Below are positions 25,954 to 42,577 of a stretch of DNA of 64,000 nucleotides, in pieces. Position 1 is the stretch's first letter; each line of letters starts with the position of its first letter. A program made the position numbers and the translations under genes. A model generated the notes under the pieces. That model was given only the letters and a program-made list of their open reading frames with translations. It made no database searches and was not told where the DNA came from. Source of the stretch: Leptoclinus maculatus (lineage: Eukaryota; Chordata; Actinopteri; Perciformes; Stichaeidae); NCBI GenBank assembly GCA_032191485.1, contig JAVDOI010000003.1:12400986-12464985 (forward strand). Reading direction: 5' to 3'.

Positions 25954-25977
25954 TCACGTGAAAGCACGTCACGTGAC
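25954..25977 (+). promoter_or_regulatory. tpp1: Tandem CLEAR (TFEB/TFE3) E-boxes of tpp1
   Basis: TCACGTGA at 25954-25961 and the full 10-bp palindrome GTCACGTGAC at 25968-25977, which is exactly the CLEAR consensus. They end 71 bp before the tpp1 ATG. CLEAR elements place lysosomal genes under TFEB control, and mammalian TPP1 is a member of that network. Confidence 0.75.
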
Positions 25978-26048
25978 TGCTGCGTTCATACATACAGCCT
26001 GCCAGACACCACAGCTGAGTTTCGACAACTGTACCAGCCGAGGACACG

Positions 26049-29000
26049 ATGAACACACTGTGAGTGATTTTGAAGTTCGTAGTCGTGTATTTTTTATAGA
26101 GAACACTCTATAATAGAAAGAAAAGTCTGATAGCGCGAACTCTTTTCATCGCGACTTTGTAATGTGTCGCTCTTTGTTTCGTTTCTGTTTACCGGTTGTG
26201 ACCTAGATAGATAGCTGCCAGCTAACATCGCGGGTTAAAGTGTTCGCATAACGTTAAGGCTGCTATAAATAACAGCGTGTCTCTTTTTGTAATGGATGAA
26301 TTGTTAGTGAACAGTGTTACGCGTGTCTTTATCTGCGGGTTAAGACATGTGTGTAATCTGAGATGACGTTACTAAACTGTCACATTGAGGCTTTGTTTTG
26401 TTGTTACCCCGAGATAACGCGTAACGGACGTGTTTTCAATATTTCCCAGCAGTATTTATGTGTGTATGGACCTCTGCATGTGTACATGTTATTCCATAAT
26501 GTTTTGTTTCTCCTTCCACCAGGCTGACCTTGTCCATCCCCTTGTTGTTCAGCTCGTTGGCCTGGAGTGGATATCTGGAACATGACCAAGATGTCTTGTG
26601 AGCAAATCCACCTTCAGAGCCATTTCCTTATCTCTCTGTCTTTTAATAAATCATGTTTGTATCCCCTTTTTCATGAAATGTTAAAGTCCAGCCTCGCTCA
26701 CTATTTCACACTTTAGGATCAGGATTAAAATCTCTGGGTTGGTCAGAAATGGTCAAATTACTTTTGATGTTTCTGAATGTTTGCATAATGGTTCAGTTAA
26801 CCATAGAAACACAACAAAGTCAACAATAGTAAAATATCAATAAATGGTTTCTATCTTTCCTCAGGATACCAGACGACTGGACTCATGCGGGTCGGGTTAA
26901 CCCCTCAGAGGAGCTGGAGCTGACCTTTGCCCTGAAGCAGCAAAACACTGACCTGCTGGAGGAAACACTCCGACTGGTGTCGGACCCTGACTCGGCACAA
27001 TATGGTAGGGTCTTTCTGATGATTGCCGGTAGTCTTCATGTAGCTCTAAAGATTTGGGATCTAAAACAATGTTAAACTGATGAGACAAAAGCCTTTTTAT
27101 ACAACAGAGAGACATAAGCCTGATTTGTCCTCCACAGGTAAGCACCTCACCCTGGAAGAGGTGTCGTCCCTCGTGCGTCCGACTGAGCTGACCCAGAAGG
27201 TGGTGCATCACTGGCTGCATAGTAATGGCATTACAACCTGCCTGACTGTACGCACTCAGGACTTTTTACAGTGCACCATGACTGCAGAGTAAGCATATCT
27301 TTTTTTTAAGCAACATTTGTTCTGCTTACTCAACAGTAATTTCTACTTGCTTTTGACACAGTTAAGACACAAACAAAAATTACCTTTTCTGCTGAAGTTC
27401 CCTCTGTGTGTTGTGTAACCCATGCATGCTCTTATCTCGTGATACAGTTCCTCTTTCTGTGGTTGTTGGTTAAAATCAGTCTATCATGAATCTAGGCCAA
27501 GGTTATTAGACCATGACAATTTGTTTTATTTACTGGCGGCAGTAAAACAAAGGCACTCTTTGAGTATATTTAACTTACTCAGAGTTCTGCATACAAACCA
27601 AGGCTGTGGTTGTTTTTGTTTTGTGCATTCAGGGTTGCAGAGACGCTGCTTCCAGGTAGCAAGTTCCACCGTTACATCAGGGATGGCCACTCTTTGGTGA
27701 GGTCTTCAGCTCCGTACTCTGTTCATGATGATGTTCACCAGCACCTGCACTTTGGTGAGAACCATTTCTAAAGGTGTTACATGTTCAGCTGTCATCTGTG
27801 ATTGCTGTATATTTAGGTTTTTTCTTTTTGTTTCCACAGTTGGAGGGCTTCACCGCCTCCCTCCTAAAGGGCAGGACCTCCGCAAAGCCTCGTCCAACAG
27901 GAAGCAAAAGCGGTCCAAGGCAGGGGTGCACCTGGGAGTGACTCCCTCCATCTTGAGAGCCCGTTATAACCTCACAGCAACCGATGTGGGAACAGCTCAG
28001 AACAACAGCCAGGCTGTAGCTCAGGTGTGGCCACCTCAGAATAAGTTCATAATAGAAGGCTGTGCGTGTGTTGCAGTCAGGCATGTACACATTAGCTCAG
28101 ACACTATTCTCAACACAACTTGGTGTACTTTCTTACTTCAGCTAGCTGTTTTCTCTTTTAGTTCCTGGAGCAGTACTACAGCCCTGCAGACCTGGCAGAG
28201 TTCATGGGCATATATGGCAGAAGCTTCAAGCATCTCTCTCAGGTGGACCGGGTTGTAGGCACTCAGGGAGCAGGAAAGACCGGTATTGAGGCCAGTCTAG
28301 ATGTAGAGTACATCATGAGCACAGGGGCAAACATCTCCACATGGGTCTTCACCAATCAAGGTCTGTATGAGAGACTGAGGCTTCAATCGTGTGTGTGAAG
28401 AACTGAAAGAACTGAAAGATTATATTGACTTTGAATTCACTTTTTCAGTTAAAAATAATAATGATGTTAAAGCTAGAGACACTAACCCTAATCATATGTA
28501 GGCTAAGTGTACAGTTACATTAATTACATAAATGAATACTCCTTCAGGTCGTCATGAGTCCCAGGAGCCGTTCCTCCAGTGGATGGTTTTGCTCAGCAAC
28601 ATGTCTGACCTCCCCTGGGTTCACACCATCAGCTACGGAGACGATGAAGACAGCCTGTCTACTGCATACATGATGCGCATCAACACAGAGTTTATGAAGG
28701 CTGGCGTCAGGGGAATCTCTTTGCTCTTTGCTTCTGGTCAGTGAGGAGGAAGTATGCTGAACCCATCCACACAGAGACATTCAACAACATCCCCAAACTA
28801 CACTTAATCTACACTGTGTCGGCAAATTAGTGCCGTGTTTGTGTCGGTTGGTCTACAGGACAGTTTCAGCCTGTTGTGATCGTCACATCAAAGTCACATC
28901 CTGTCACTCCTGTTAAAGGCAATGACTGCGACCTCTCACTAGTTTCTGGCTTTGTTTCTAATTCATCTAGTTTGTTTAGCAAAAGAACAAATTCCTGTTT

Positions 29001-31116
29001 TCAGTGGACACAAATGACGAGAATTCAACAAATTGGGAACTGAACTGTAAACTGAAACCTTTTGCAACAGCTTGAGAGGGAGCTGATGGTTTCTTTAAAA
29101 GAAATGCGGTGTCAACTTACTGTGGCGATGCTTCATTGCTATTGACAGCACATTATCACACTTGAAACATAAACATACCACTATTGTTTTAAATAAAAAG
29201 CTAGGCATGTTGGCACTGGAAAAAGAAAACTTGAAATGCTGCATGATTACCTGCTACATATTTAGTCTCTGGTGTTGTTTAACGAGCATCTCTTACATCA
29301 CTCTTTGTATCGGATCTTGTTTCACATTCAGGTGACAGTGGTGCAGGCTGCAAACATTTGGGTAAAGCCCAAAACTCCTTCAGGCCAAGTTTTCCTGCAT
29401 CAAGGTATGTTCTTGTTCTTGTTCTACATTTCTGAATGCAGACAGGTTTCTGCGTGACACTAGTTACTGACATTAGCATAGGACTGGACTGGGGCAATTG
29501 TCTCGTGCCTTGTATTGGTGTTATGGGAATCCAAAAAGACATATGGATGTTCCATTTCAAATTTAGAAAGAAAAACAATTCAACAAAGAATTTAGCCTGC
29601 AGTGTTCTTTGCAAAAGGTTGATTCAGTGCAACAGACAGACGTTTCTAGGTCCATCCAACCCCCCCCCCCCTCTTATATGTTTTGTAGCTAGTGTAGTGC
29701 AGGTCTACTCTCAAACGGTATGGGAAAAGCATTAAACATCCATCGCTCTATGTCCTGTCACTCGTTCCCAGCCCATATGTGACTACAGTAGGAGGAACAT
29801 CATTCAAGAACCCATTTAAAGTCACATATGAGGTTACAGATTACATCAGTGGAGGAGGCTTCAGCAACGTCTTCAAGATGCCCGACTACCAGGTAAGAGT
29901 ATCAGGTCAACAGCTCTTATAGGCGCAGTTATTGCAGTAATTGATGATGTGTATTTGTGTTCCTGTAGGCCAGTGCAGTAGATGGGTACCTGAAGACTGT
30001 AGCAGCAACCCTTCCTCCTCAGTCATACTTCAATACCAGCGGCAGGGCCTATCCAGACATTGCTGCCCTGTCGGATAACTACTGGGTGGTGATGAACAGA
30101 GTGCTTGTCCCCTGGGTGTCTGGAACCTCGGTAAAATATCTCAAATTTGGTTAATAAGCTTCTTAGTGAGTAGAGCGTTGGCAATGTGACAGAACAGATA
30201 AAAAGCCACACAATGATTTCCTGTAGTGAAAACAAAGGCTAAAAAAATATAAATAAATCTAAACATACAAGCAAGTTATTCACATTTTCACCGTCCAAAA
30301 AACATTCCTAAAAGAGTATATACAGTAGTTATCTTTTTAGTAGTAATTAATTGGTCACTTTATTGCGTCTCTCATCGATTGATCTACCTTCCAGGCATCA
30401 ACCCCTGTGGTCGGAGGCATGCTGTCTCTCATCAATGACCAGCGGCTGCTGAAGGGCCTGCCCGCCCTGGGCTTCCTCAACCCTCGCCTCTACAAGCTCA
30501 AAGGACAAGCTCTGTTTGATGTAAGTCAAGTTATTACAGTAGTTACATCGTTATACACTTGACCCGTAAAGCTCGTTTCCAGACTTAGATTTATGTAGTG
30601 GATACACCGGTGTATTTAATCTATTGAAATTCAATACCACAGCTCTGCCATAAATACTGCATTTTACCAAATTTACAATGTTCAGTCTGAAATGTGTAAA
30701 TTATATGTATATTATTGAGGACATAGTTAAAAGGGACTGTTGTACTGGACTACATTATATTAACAGGTGCCTAAAAACGTGTTCTACCAATTTACATAAA
30801 CAATGGGGACAGAATCAAACTGTAGAACTATCCAAAATAACTCAATTTGTAGTATGAAAAACACAAGACTATGTTTGTACATTCAATAAGGTGTTGTGTG
30901 AAAAGAAAGCAGAGGGAAAGCCATTGTCAACATACCTTGTAGTTGTGTAGTTTCCTAACTGCTTTGCATCTCCAGGTGACTGAGGGCTGCCACCTGAGCT
31001 GTCTGGACGAACAGGTTCAGGGTAAAGGTTTCTGTGCTGCACCATCGTGGGATCCTGTTACAGGATGGGGGACACCGAACTACCCTGCACTGCTGGCTGC
31101 TCTGCTGGCTGAGTGA
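26049..31116 (+). CDS. tpp1: Tripeptidyl-peptidase 1 (sedolisin-family lysosomal serine protease)
   Basis: Lysosomal enzyme that removes tripeptides from free N-termini; loss of the human enzyme causes CLN2 disease. Exons: 26049-26059, 26523-26597, 26865-27004, 27138-27288, 27633-27754, 27840-28024, 28162-28360, 28548-28736, 29332-29404, 29772-29892, 29969-30130, 30395-30520, 30976-31116 (1695 nt, 564 aa; human 563). The first exon codes only MNT plus two bases, and the signal peptide continues into exon 2 (LLTLSIPLLFSSLAWS). The propeptide ends before HLGVTPS at about residue 200. The catalytic residues of the sedolisin fold are present: E271 and D275 (GIEASLDVEY), oxyanion D359 (GDSGAG) and nucleophile S476 (SGTSAST). 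The Ca-binding C-terminus (WDPVTGWGTPN) is intact. Several N-glycosylation sequons (NLT, NNS, NIS, NMS, NTS) are conserved. Confidence 0.97.
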
Positions 31117-33778
31117 AACCCTCACAGTTCATGAGCGTGAAACCTACAGGGCGGCGTCTGCTCTGAGAGCAGGTACTCTACACAAATCCAGAGGCAGGGT
31201 GGTGAAAGAGAGGGAAAATGCCTACACTTTAGATTTATGCCTCCTTTTGTTTTATTCAGTCATTTTGCAGTCAAACACTGCGGTACTCCAGCCTTCAGGA
31301 TTGTTTTATCTTCACTCGTATGCATGTAAGGATACTCTTGACTCCTTTTTATCAATTCTCCAAAAGGCTTAAAACTGTTTTCTTAAGTATTTTAGGTCAG
31401 GGATAGTGGTGGTTTGGGATTTTTATTGCTACACTTGCAGTTGCTTGTTTCTGCTGTTCACTGCATTTTTAACTGACCCACTTCCAGGTATCTTAGCGTT
31501 AACAATAATCTTATGCCTTAAATTCATGCCGCAAGGGGAAGTGTGGGTAAACTGGTTGCTACGCATAAAGAACATAATCCTAATAAAAACCACCTCTTAG
31601 ATGTACACACAGGCCTATTTCAATAGGTTTCGGTTTTAATAGTGTTATGTTAAGACGTCAATTAAGAATCTTTATGCAATATTTTCACCAGATCAGGCAA
31701 TTCAGCATAAAATTAGATAGAAGTTTGGATGAGATTGCCAAAGTGTAATATTGGTCTATTTTGCCATACTATTCTGCAGGGATGAGCTCGGTACATAGTC
31801 ATAGTTGTATTTAATAACAAATGACTATTTGCATGCAATTCTTAAAAAAAAGAAGAAAGAAGTCACTTGTGTATTTGAAATGAAACGGGAACATACAGTA
31901 TGTAGCGTAAGATTACCAGGAGCTTTTGAAACTTGATTTTACTTTGTTGCCGTTTGTTCTGCGGCTACAAACTAACCAAATGTACTGTAACGTGGGTTAA
32001 AGGTGATTCAGCGCTGCTTCTACCCACCAGCATTGTTGCACATGTCTTTATCTTTACATCAGATGTATTTAATGCGAGACTGCCTGTGATGCATTGTTTA
32101 TTAAAGATCGATTTTTACTTTGAAATGTCCGTTGATTGTTTAGGGTGATCGGGATGCTGCAGCTCATGCTTGTGCAAATTGAAAATGTAATGGAAATTAA
32201 TTGGTGAGTAATCTGAGAAATGAATTGATTGTAATTTTTTAAAATGCATAACTGCCAGCATTACCGAGTTCATGTTTTAATAATGAAAATGATTTAGTTG
32301 GGGCCATGAAATTATATCGGTGTTACTACTGAAGTACAACAAGTACTCGTACTGATTGTGACAATTAGTAACATTTGAGGTTGCAGCTGCCAAAGTGAGC
32401 GAAGAGTTTCTCTTTAAAAAGACCTTTTTGATTTCTAATGCACGTTTAAATTCTCCCTGGCCTCTTTTGTTTCTCATGTCAGACAGAAACAATGAGTTGA
32501 CTGTGTACTTAAACCGTTGTTACACTTTACCAGCGTTAAGATGACACTTTCAAGCTGTACAGTTTTAAGACATGATACAATTGTCAATCTGCAGTGTGCT
32601 GAACAATAAAGGAACAAAAGAACCAGAATTTGTTTCACTTCCTTGTTTCTCACAGTAACCAAGTGAGGAAGTGTACAGTGAAGTCATTTATCAAACAACT
32701 GATCTTTCTCATTGTTACCAGACAAGGAAATAATTGTCTGGAGATTATTTTATCAACGTATTGTTACACTGCTGAAGCAATCTGCAATGCTGACAACAGT
32801 GTTGACGCAAATGTGATTCTTGTTGAGCTTAAACAGAACCTCTAAAACACTACTTCTATTGTCCTGATGACATCAAATGTGAGGTTGATATTAAAAACAG
32901 AACAACTCCATGTGCTCAGATTTGTTTACGCGTTTCTGAAGAAGTGTTCCCGTATCCCAGTGACGCTGTCGTGACCTCGAATTTTTTTGAGGTTTGAGCA
33001 GCTCTAGTATTTGTCTCTAAATGAACAGTTGAATATTATAAACATGGGAATTATATTAAGGTTGAGTTTTAAAATGTGAGAGGACAGATGACAGTTTTAG
33101 TGTTTGTAGTGCAAGGGAGAAAAACATTTTAATCGGTGATCACTATTGAAAATCACATGGCTATTATCTACATGATTCAGATATTGCATTGTACAAAATG
33201 AATATATGCAAAGACCACCCAGTCCCCTCTCGAAACACACTCAGATGAAGGGAAAGGGAGAGTTAAAACAAACTGTGGAACCTAATAAGAGCTACGGGGA
33301 CAATCTTACTACATATATTACCACAGAGCTTATGTCAAACAGTGTACAATATGCACACTTGGGGAAAGTAGAAAATTGAAAAGGTGTCATTGCTGAGGAT
33401 TGATGCAAATTTGACATCTATTGCAAAAACTTTTTAAATGGCTGTGTTAAGGTATAAATATGCTTTAGGTGCAGATCCATGAATTAACATCTTCACAAGA
33501 AGAAAGCGTAAATTGTTCCATCCAGGTAGCGCCAAAGTATGGTAGAGAGAGAGAGAGAGATGCCTGAGGGGGTCGGGGTTCTCACGAGTTCCTTGTTCAA
33601 ACCGCCATAAGTTTATCAAAAAGTCTGAGAAAAGGTCATTTCTCAAAAACCTTTTATCTAGAGATAATACAAAGGGGACTTCTTGTTTCACAACAAAGCA
33701 GGCCACGGGACATTAGTTTGTCAAGAAGCGGAGATACGGGTCAAGTCCTCCAGTGTGTGTGTTCACGTCGTTGTCTTT
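31117..33778. other. Convergent 3' region of tpp1 and yy1
   Basis: 2.66 kb between the tpp1 stop and the yy1 stop. Plus-strand AATAAA signals at 31582-31587 and 32605-32610 are candidate tpp1 polyadenylation sites. The part nearest 33778 is presumably yy1 3' UTR; a (GA)n tract at 33544-33560 lies in it. I see no additional coding exon. Confidence 0.55.
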
Positions 33779-36393
<2,615 letters not shown>

Positions 36394-37436
36394 GATAAAT
36401 GTTGTATTTCCTCCTTCTTATATGCTATTTTTACACTCTCTCTTTTCCTCCTGTCTAAACTCAGCCTTCCTCCTCCCTCTCCTACAACAACTCTACACTA
36501 CTGTACTGTACTCTCGTCGCCACTATGCTCTAGTTCTCAAGTCTCGCGTGATTTGGACCAGCGAAGTCCCTTTCAAATGGGAAACTCAAACCTGCAGCGT
36601 CTTCATTCTTAAAACTTGGCCATAAAAATATTTACATGAATGTAAATGTATATGTAATCAATTATTTATAGAGAAAAAACATATTATGATCATATTAATC
36701 ATAGCCTAACATGTAATATAATATGAATAGGCTATACAATAATAGTGTTTAAAAAAACAACAACTCAAGCTTGGAAATTAGTCTTGATCATAAGTTTAGC
36801 TTCTTTAATTGTTCCACTTAATATTTTATGCAAATATTATAACAACATTTGTTTGTTTATTTTACTAATTGCTTGGTCTATAGAATTTGAAAATTATAAT
36901 TTTCCTGAGACCATGTGACATATTCAAATAAAAAAAGCCACAGTCCAAAACGCAAATATATATATTTACAATGATATAAAACAGAGACAAGCAAAGCAAA
37001 ATCTCACATTTCGGAGGCTGGGAACAACAAATGGGATGTTTCACTAACAGCCTTCCATTAATTCCACTGATATTTAACAGATAGATGTGTCACGTAAAAT
37101 TAGTAGACCTATGCGTTATTGTTGGTAGAGCAAGCTGTATGGACTGTATTTTCTTTTTTTAAATAGACTATTACTTTTGCAATACCAGTACACAGCATCG
37201 CATAGAAGTATCATTCTAGTTGTTTCTCGTGACAGAATGTAAAGATGCAGTTGTTTGCCAAAGATTACATGGTCTACATTTCAGCAGGTGCTCAGCTCGG
37301 GGGGGGAGGAGTTTGTGATCACACCTCACACCTGCAGCCTGCAACCAGCGTGAGTGGGTGTGTCCCGATACTGTGAAGGTTTGATGACACACATAACGCC
37401 ACAGAGCTGGTTGCTTCGGACAGAGACAGGTTAGTC
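36394..37436. other. Head-to-head promoter region of yy1 and degs2
   Basis: 1.04 kb between divergent start codons. The yy1 side (36394-36560) is pyrimidine-rich with a TCTCGCG-containing stretch. The middle is AT-rich. The degs2 side (37281-37435) has CAGGTG/CACCTG E-boxes and two CACACCT repeats near 37320-37335. No gene is seen in between. Confidence 0.5.
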
Positions 37437-40400
37437 ATGGGGAAGACAGGTGGAAGAGGCGACTTTGAATGGGTCTACAATGACCAGCCGCACACTTCAA
37501 GAAGAAAAGAAATTCTGGGTAAGATAATATTTAAAAACTAATAAAAGCTTTGCTGTCACTGAGAAAACTGCTGAGTTACATTCCTGGTTAGTTGGTTTAA
37601 TAAGTTGACGCGGAGACAATTTTTTCCTCCTCCAGTTTTTTTAAGGTCGCAGCCGGTTAAACCTGTTTAGCTGTTGCTTAACGAGCTATGCGTTCACAAT
37701 GGATGCAGAGGAGACATGGAAACTGACGAGAAATACAGTGATTCACTTACATGGGGATGTAAGTTACACAATTATTTTTAAGCATAAATATTATTTTAAA
37801 CTATTTTAAACTGCAGATCTTCAAAGGTAATGATATATAAAAGTAATAAAAGCACAATATAATTTACATTACAATTTTTGACTAATATTTTAAAGCATAT
37901 TACATGTATCTCACATTTTCTTTTCTCACAGTTCAACTCAAATTTCGGTACTTACAGTATTTTCATGACAGTTTTGTAAGCAAAAGTCTAAAGAAAGAGG
38001 GAATGTGGCTTTCAGCAAAAGTTAAATTGGATACCAGATTTGAGTTTTGCTTGAAAATCTAACCAAAGGCTATCACCTGTTCTTGTTATCAGTCATCATT
38101 TCCTCTGACTTCGAAGACAATACCAGCATATTGATAGCAGGTGCAGTTGACAATGCCTCCGGGCTTGTAACAAGACACATTCCCTGCACATGACAAAAAC
38201 TGCAGTGCTATGCATTAAGTAAGGAGAAAGGCTTTGTGAGAGTCGGGGGATCTGGGAGAATCCGTGAAAGTATAACCTTTATTCAACAAACCGCCTTAAA
38301 CCTCGTCTGTTAATACATCATTAATGCAAGAGAATATTTGTCCAAACTGTGTATTATATGTAGGCTATGATCCTTCTTATTTTCTCACTTTTTAAATACA
38401 TCAAATCTGTATTAACAGAAGTCAGCTTTTGTAATTTGATCTATTATGTAATTTGATTCAAACAGTTTAGATGAACAAGATCTAAACCTGCTGACGTACA
38501 TTTGATCCTGGCTTTGTCCAGCAGTCACATAGTTACTCTGGTGTGAAAGAAGCACATCTAAAAGGTGAAGGGTTGTTTGACACCACCAGGCATTGAATTA
38601 TTAAAGTGTTTTTTTTTCTTTTAATTATCCTCTGCCTTGTCCTGATGGGAGAGGCAGAGGGATGTGAGTGTTAGGGGTCGTTGAGCCTCACTTCCTTTTT
38701 AAATGATCATGTGGGATATTTTGATTGACGAGCGGGTTTATGTTTTATTGAATGGATACTTGTTTGGCATGTCTGCAGCCTTTTGTGGCTCCACTTGCAT
38801 GACATAAACTTTATTACTAACGGCTACCATTAAAGTAGTGGTCAAACGGATCATGAATGATTGTGACGCTGCCTGATGGTCTTCTTTAGCAGTAGCTCTG
38901 AAAAACAGCGTGCAGTTGAAACTCCATTTGTGAATGAAATACCACGTCTCTCTGTAACATGGTGAAGACGAAATCCATTGATGGTTGTACAGCTTTAAGG
39001 AGTTTAAACAGTGTCTTTTATGATGTCTTGTTATTGATTTAACTTTTTTCCCAGTGAGTGAGCTACAATATCAGCACTTGAAGATGTATAGTCCATAAAC
39101 ATGGCTATAAATAGTATGAGAAAATGACATCAAATCATACTGAATACGCAGGAGATGTATCTTTGCATAAGCCTATTGGTTAAACATTAACAACTTAAAA
39201 AGGTTTTGGGCAGTGAAACCCTTTTAGTTACCAGGGAGGGTCCAATTTGCATGCATAGTGGCATCACACAAATGAGCTGAAAGGAAAGAAGCCGGCCAGA
39301 TTTGCATGAAACATTGTATGATGGTGCATGGCTATCTTCAGCTAATGCATGATGGGATATGCTCCTTTACCCCTGTGATCCTGAATTCTGGCTGTAAGGT
39401 GTGGCCAGTGTAACAAATCAGAACCTGCGTGTCCGAATGAGTCTATTATGTTGTCAATGTCATATGAACTAAATCTCGCTCTTTTTGTAATGGTGACTGT
39501 TTGAACCACTCCCTTGTATCTCACTCAGTTTTATTTCCCTTATCAAAACGACACCTCTGACAATTAAACATGACTTGTCAGCAGGCCCTTCCCAGGAGAA
39601 GGGCTGGTACCATACACCATGCTTGATTATGTTCTTTGGGTTACACAGGGTCACAGTGATAGGTTGAGATCAAACTTTTGGAATTGACAGTGAATGAGTT
39701 TTGCTAAACAACTTTCCCTTCTGGATTCATGACAGATATTTAACATCCTATACATTCTACATAATCATGTTTTTAAAAAATGAAAGAGAAATTAATCTGT
39801 AACTTTTTCTCTTCCCTTTCACTACTCTCATAAATCTTTTTTTCCCTTTACTACCTTTCATTTTTCCTACCTATAATCCTCTTCTGCTCTTCCTACTCCC
39901 TTTCTTTCCTACAATCACCTCATTTCTGTCCACGTCCCTTTTTCCGTCTGCTTCTCTCCCAAGCCAAATATCCAGAGATCAAGTCTCTGATGGGTCCGGA
40001 TCCCCAGCTGAAGTGGGTAGTATCGGGCATGGTCCTGACCCAGCTCCTGGCCTGCTACCTGGTCCATGACCTCTCCTGGAAGTGGATCTTCTTCTGGGCT
40101 TACGCCTTCGGAGGCTGCGTTAACCACTCCCTGACTCTGGCTATCCACGACATCTCTCACAACGTGGCCTTTGGCAACAAGCTGGCGAAGTGGAACCGCT
40201 GGTTTGCCATGTGGGCCAACCTGCCCATCGGGGTGCCTTACTCTGCTTCCTTTAAGAAGTACCACATTGACCACCATCGGTATCTTGGTGGGGACCAGCT
40301 GGATGTTGACATCCCCACAGACATTGAGGGATGGTTCTTCTGCACCCCGGCCAGGAAGGTCCTCTGGCTCTTCCTCCAGCCCTTGTTCTACGCCATTCGC

Positions 40401-41337
40401 CCATTGGTGGTCAATCCTAAACCAGTGGGTCAGCTGGAGATCCTCAACGCAGCCGTTCAGCTCACCGTAGACTTAATTATCTACTATCTATGGGGGCTGA
40501 AGCCCATTGTTTACCTCATTGCAGGTTCTATCCTGTGTATGGGACTGCATCCCATCTCTGGACATTTTATAGCTGAGCATTACATGTTCCTGAAGGGACA
40601 CGAGACATATTCCTACTATGGATCACTGAACCTGATCACCTTCAACGTTGGGTATCACATGGAGCACCATGACTTCCCGAGCATACCTGGCAGTAAACTA
40701 CCTCAGGTGAGACTGTGTTCTTGTGATAAATCGTGGCTAAATTTCCAACTTTGGACTCAAGTCATTCTTTTGAGGTTGTCAGGGATTTTTTCTCAGGGTG
40801 TGGGCAGATAAGACGGGGCCCCTCCTGTGCTACATGTCACATTTTCTATCAACTGCTAATATTTATCAGATGAAAGGCCGGGCTCTGTAATTGATTAACT
40901 GCTGCTTCTCTAGCCCCACCAGAGCATGAGATCATCCATATGAGAGAAACTGTGCAATGTGTTTTCCTGTTGAACAAAGCAGTTACATATCTGCTTCTAT
41001 CAGCCTTTGTGTCTGTATCTGATTGTCGTAGTGAAATAAGGTGCCATTTTGAATTAGATGTCTGAGTCCCTGAGGTGCTTCTCACACTTTGCAACTGCAA
41101 TTTAGAGGATTCATATATATATTTGATGAACAATTAATGTTCTTTTTTTTCACATGCTCTAATTCTCACTCGTTATGTTGTTTTCTTTGGCAGGTAAAGC
41201 AAATTGCAGCAGAGTATTACAACTCACTGCCCCAACACACTTCCTGGATTCGGGTGTTGTGGGACTTTGTGTTCGACGACAGCATTGGCCCATACGCCAG
41301 AATCAAACGGGAGTACAAGCTAAGCAAGCAGAAATAG
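37437..41337 (+). CDS. degs2: Sphingolipid delta(4)-desaturase/C4-monooxygenase DEGS2
   Basis: ER membrane di-iron enzyme that converts dihydroceramide to ceramide or phytoceramide. Exons: 37437-37518, 39964-40706, 41194-41337 (969 nt, 322 aa; human 323). The N-terminus MGKTGGRGDFEWVYNDQPHT has a glycine at position 2 that may be myristoylated, as in the family. Hydrophobic membrane segments lie at about 46-85, 150-175 and 185-210. The three histidine boxes sit at HDISH 89-93, HIDHH 128-132 and HMEHH 259-263, the last at the same position as in human. The C-terminus is VKQIAAEYYNSLPQH...GPYARIKREYKLSKQK. FEWVYTDQPHT-type start, together with the linkage to yy1 and evl, points to DEGS2 rather than DEGS1. 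Head-to-head with yy1, tail-to-tail with evl. Confidence 0.95.
37519..39963 (+). other. degs2 intron 1, no coding content seen
   Basis: 2.4-kb intron between a GTAAGA donor and a CCCAAG acceptor preceded by a long pyrimidine tract (39800-39960). No recognisable exon, RNA or repeat family. Confidence 0.6.
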
Positions 41338-42539
41338 ATCTGTGACTGATTATATTTTCCTTTGAACCGAAATGTGAATTTCAGTAGTGAAATATGTATG
41401 GACCCCTATGAAATATCCTTATCCTCATATTGCAATTATATTCCCTTCCGTATGGTTGTCACCGTTAGTAAACTGTCTAACATCTTAAATAAGTCCGGTA
41501 CTTGAGTTTCTGAAAGGCAGATGAATGTGCGTATTTCAGTTGTATACATTCAAAGTGCATGAAAATGGGATGGTAATTCAAATACAGCTAGTTGATTTCC
41601 TTATCTCACTATTTATTCATGCCTGTATTCCTGCTATAAGCACATGGCCCACTGTCGTGATACTGTGATGACATTTCCTTCTATTCAGAAGGCACTGAGA
41701 AAGGCAAAATGATGATGAAAAGCTAATATTTCAACACAAATAAAATCCTCATTTCTGTAGGAAAAGGTCCCATACATTCTCATGAGGTTTACCAGAAATG
41801 GCACGAACTGTTTTGTTTCCTGCCTACACACATTACTGTACGTCTTCTAAATTCCTGAATGTGAGAATCGAGGCACTGAAAGCCTCTCGGATGACTTAAT
41901 ACAATTTCAAATCTCTCATACAGAGCAGTGCTGAGGTGGAAAATAAGCATTGAAACTTACCTTTCAGTAAGAAGAGCCTTTTCTACAGTGACGCCCCATT
42001 CTGCATGTTCGCAGCTTCATCGTGCTGTAAACAGTTTGATTACATCTACAAGGAGTGGACAAAATAACAGGAACATGTTTGTAATGCAAGTTATATGTAG
42101 TTATTTAGAAAATGCCAGTTGGAGTCTCAAAATGTTTGCTGTTTTTTTTGTTTGTTTTTAAGCTGTCAGGGGTGCTAAAGTAACTCAGTGGTCATTTCAT
42201 GTTGCTCAGCAAGTCTCTCTCAGTCAGTGTTAGTGAGAGTCTTTTTGTGAACGCTGGTCCTACAGCAAACACTTCTGATCCATGAATTTAAAGACAGTTT
42301 TACCAAACAGATTTTTACTACAGAGCTATTGTATTGTAAGTAGTTTCTGTTATTTTGTCCACCCACTTAACTTAATCTTAGTGTTGTGATTGATAAGCGT
42401 GATCTTTGTTGTTTCTATTTAAATGACCGTCCTATGTATATAAAAACAGTAAAAGATCTTTGTAAGAAGAACCTAATATAAAGAATATGACTTTGTGGTT
42501 GTTTCTCCTTTCCATGTAAACGTTCCAGACAAAACACAA

Positions 42540-42577
<38 letters not shown>

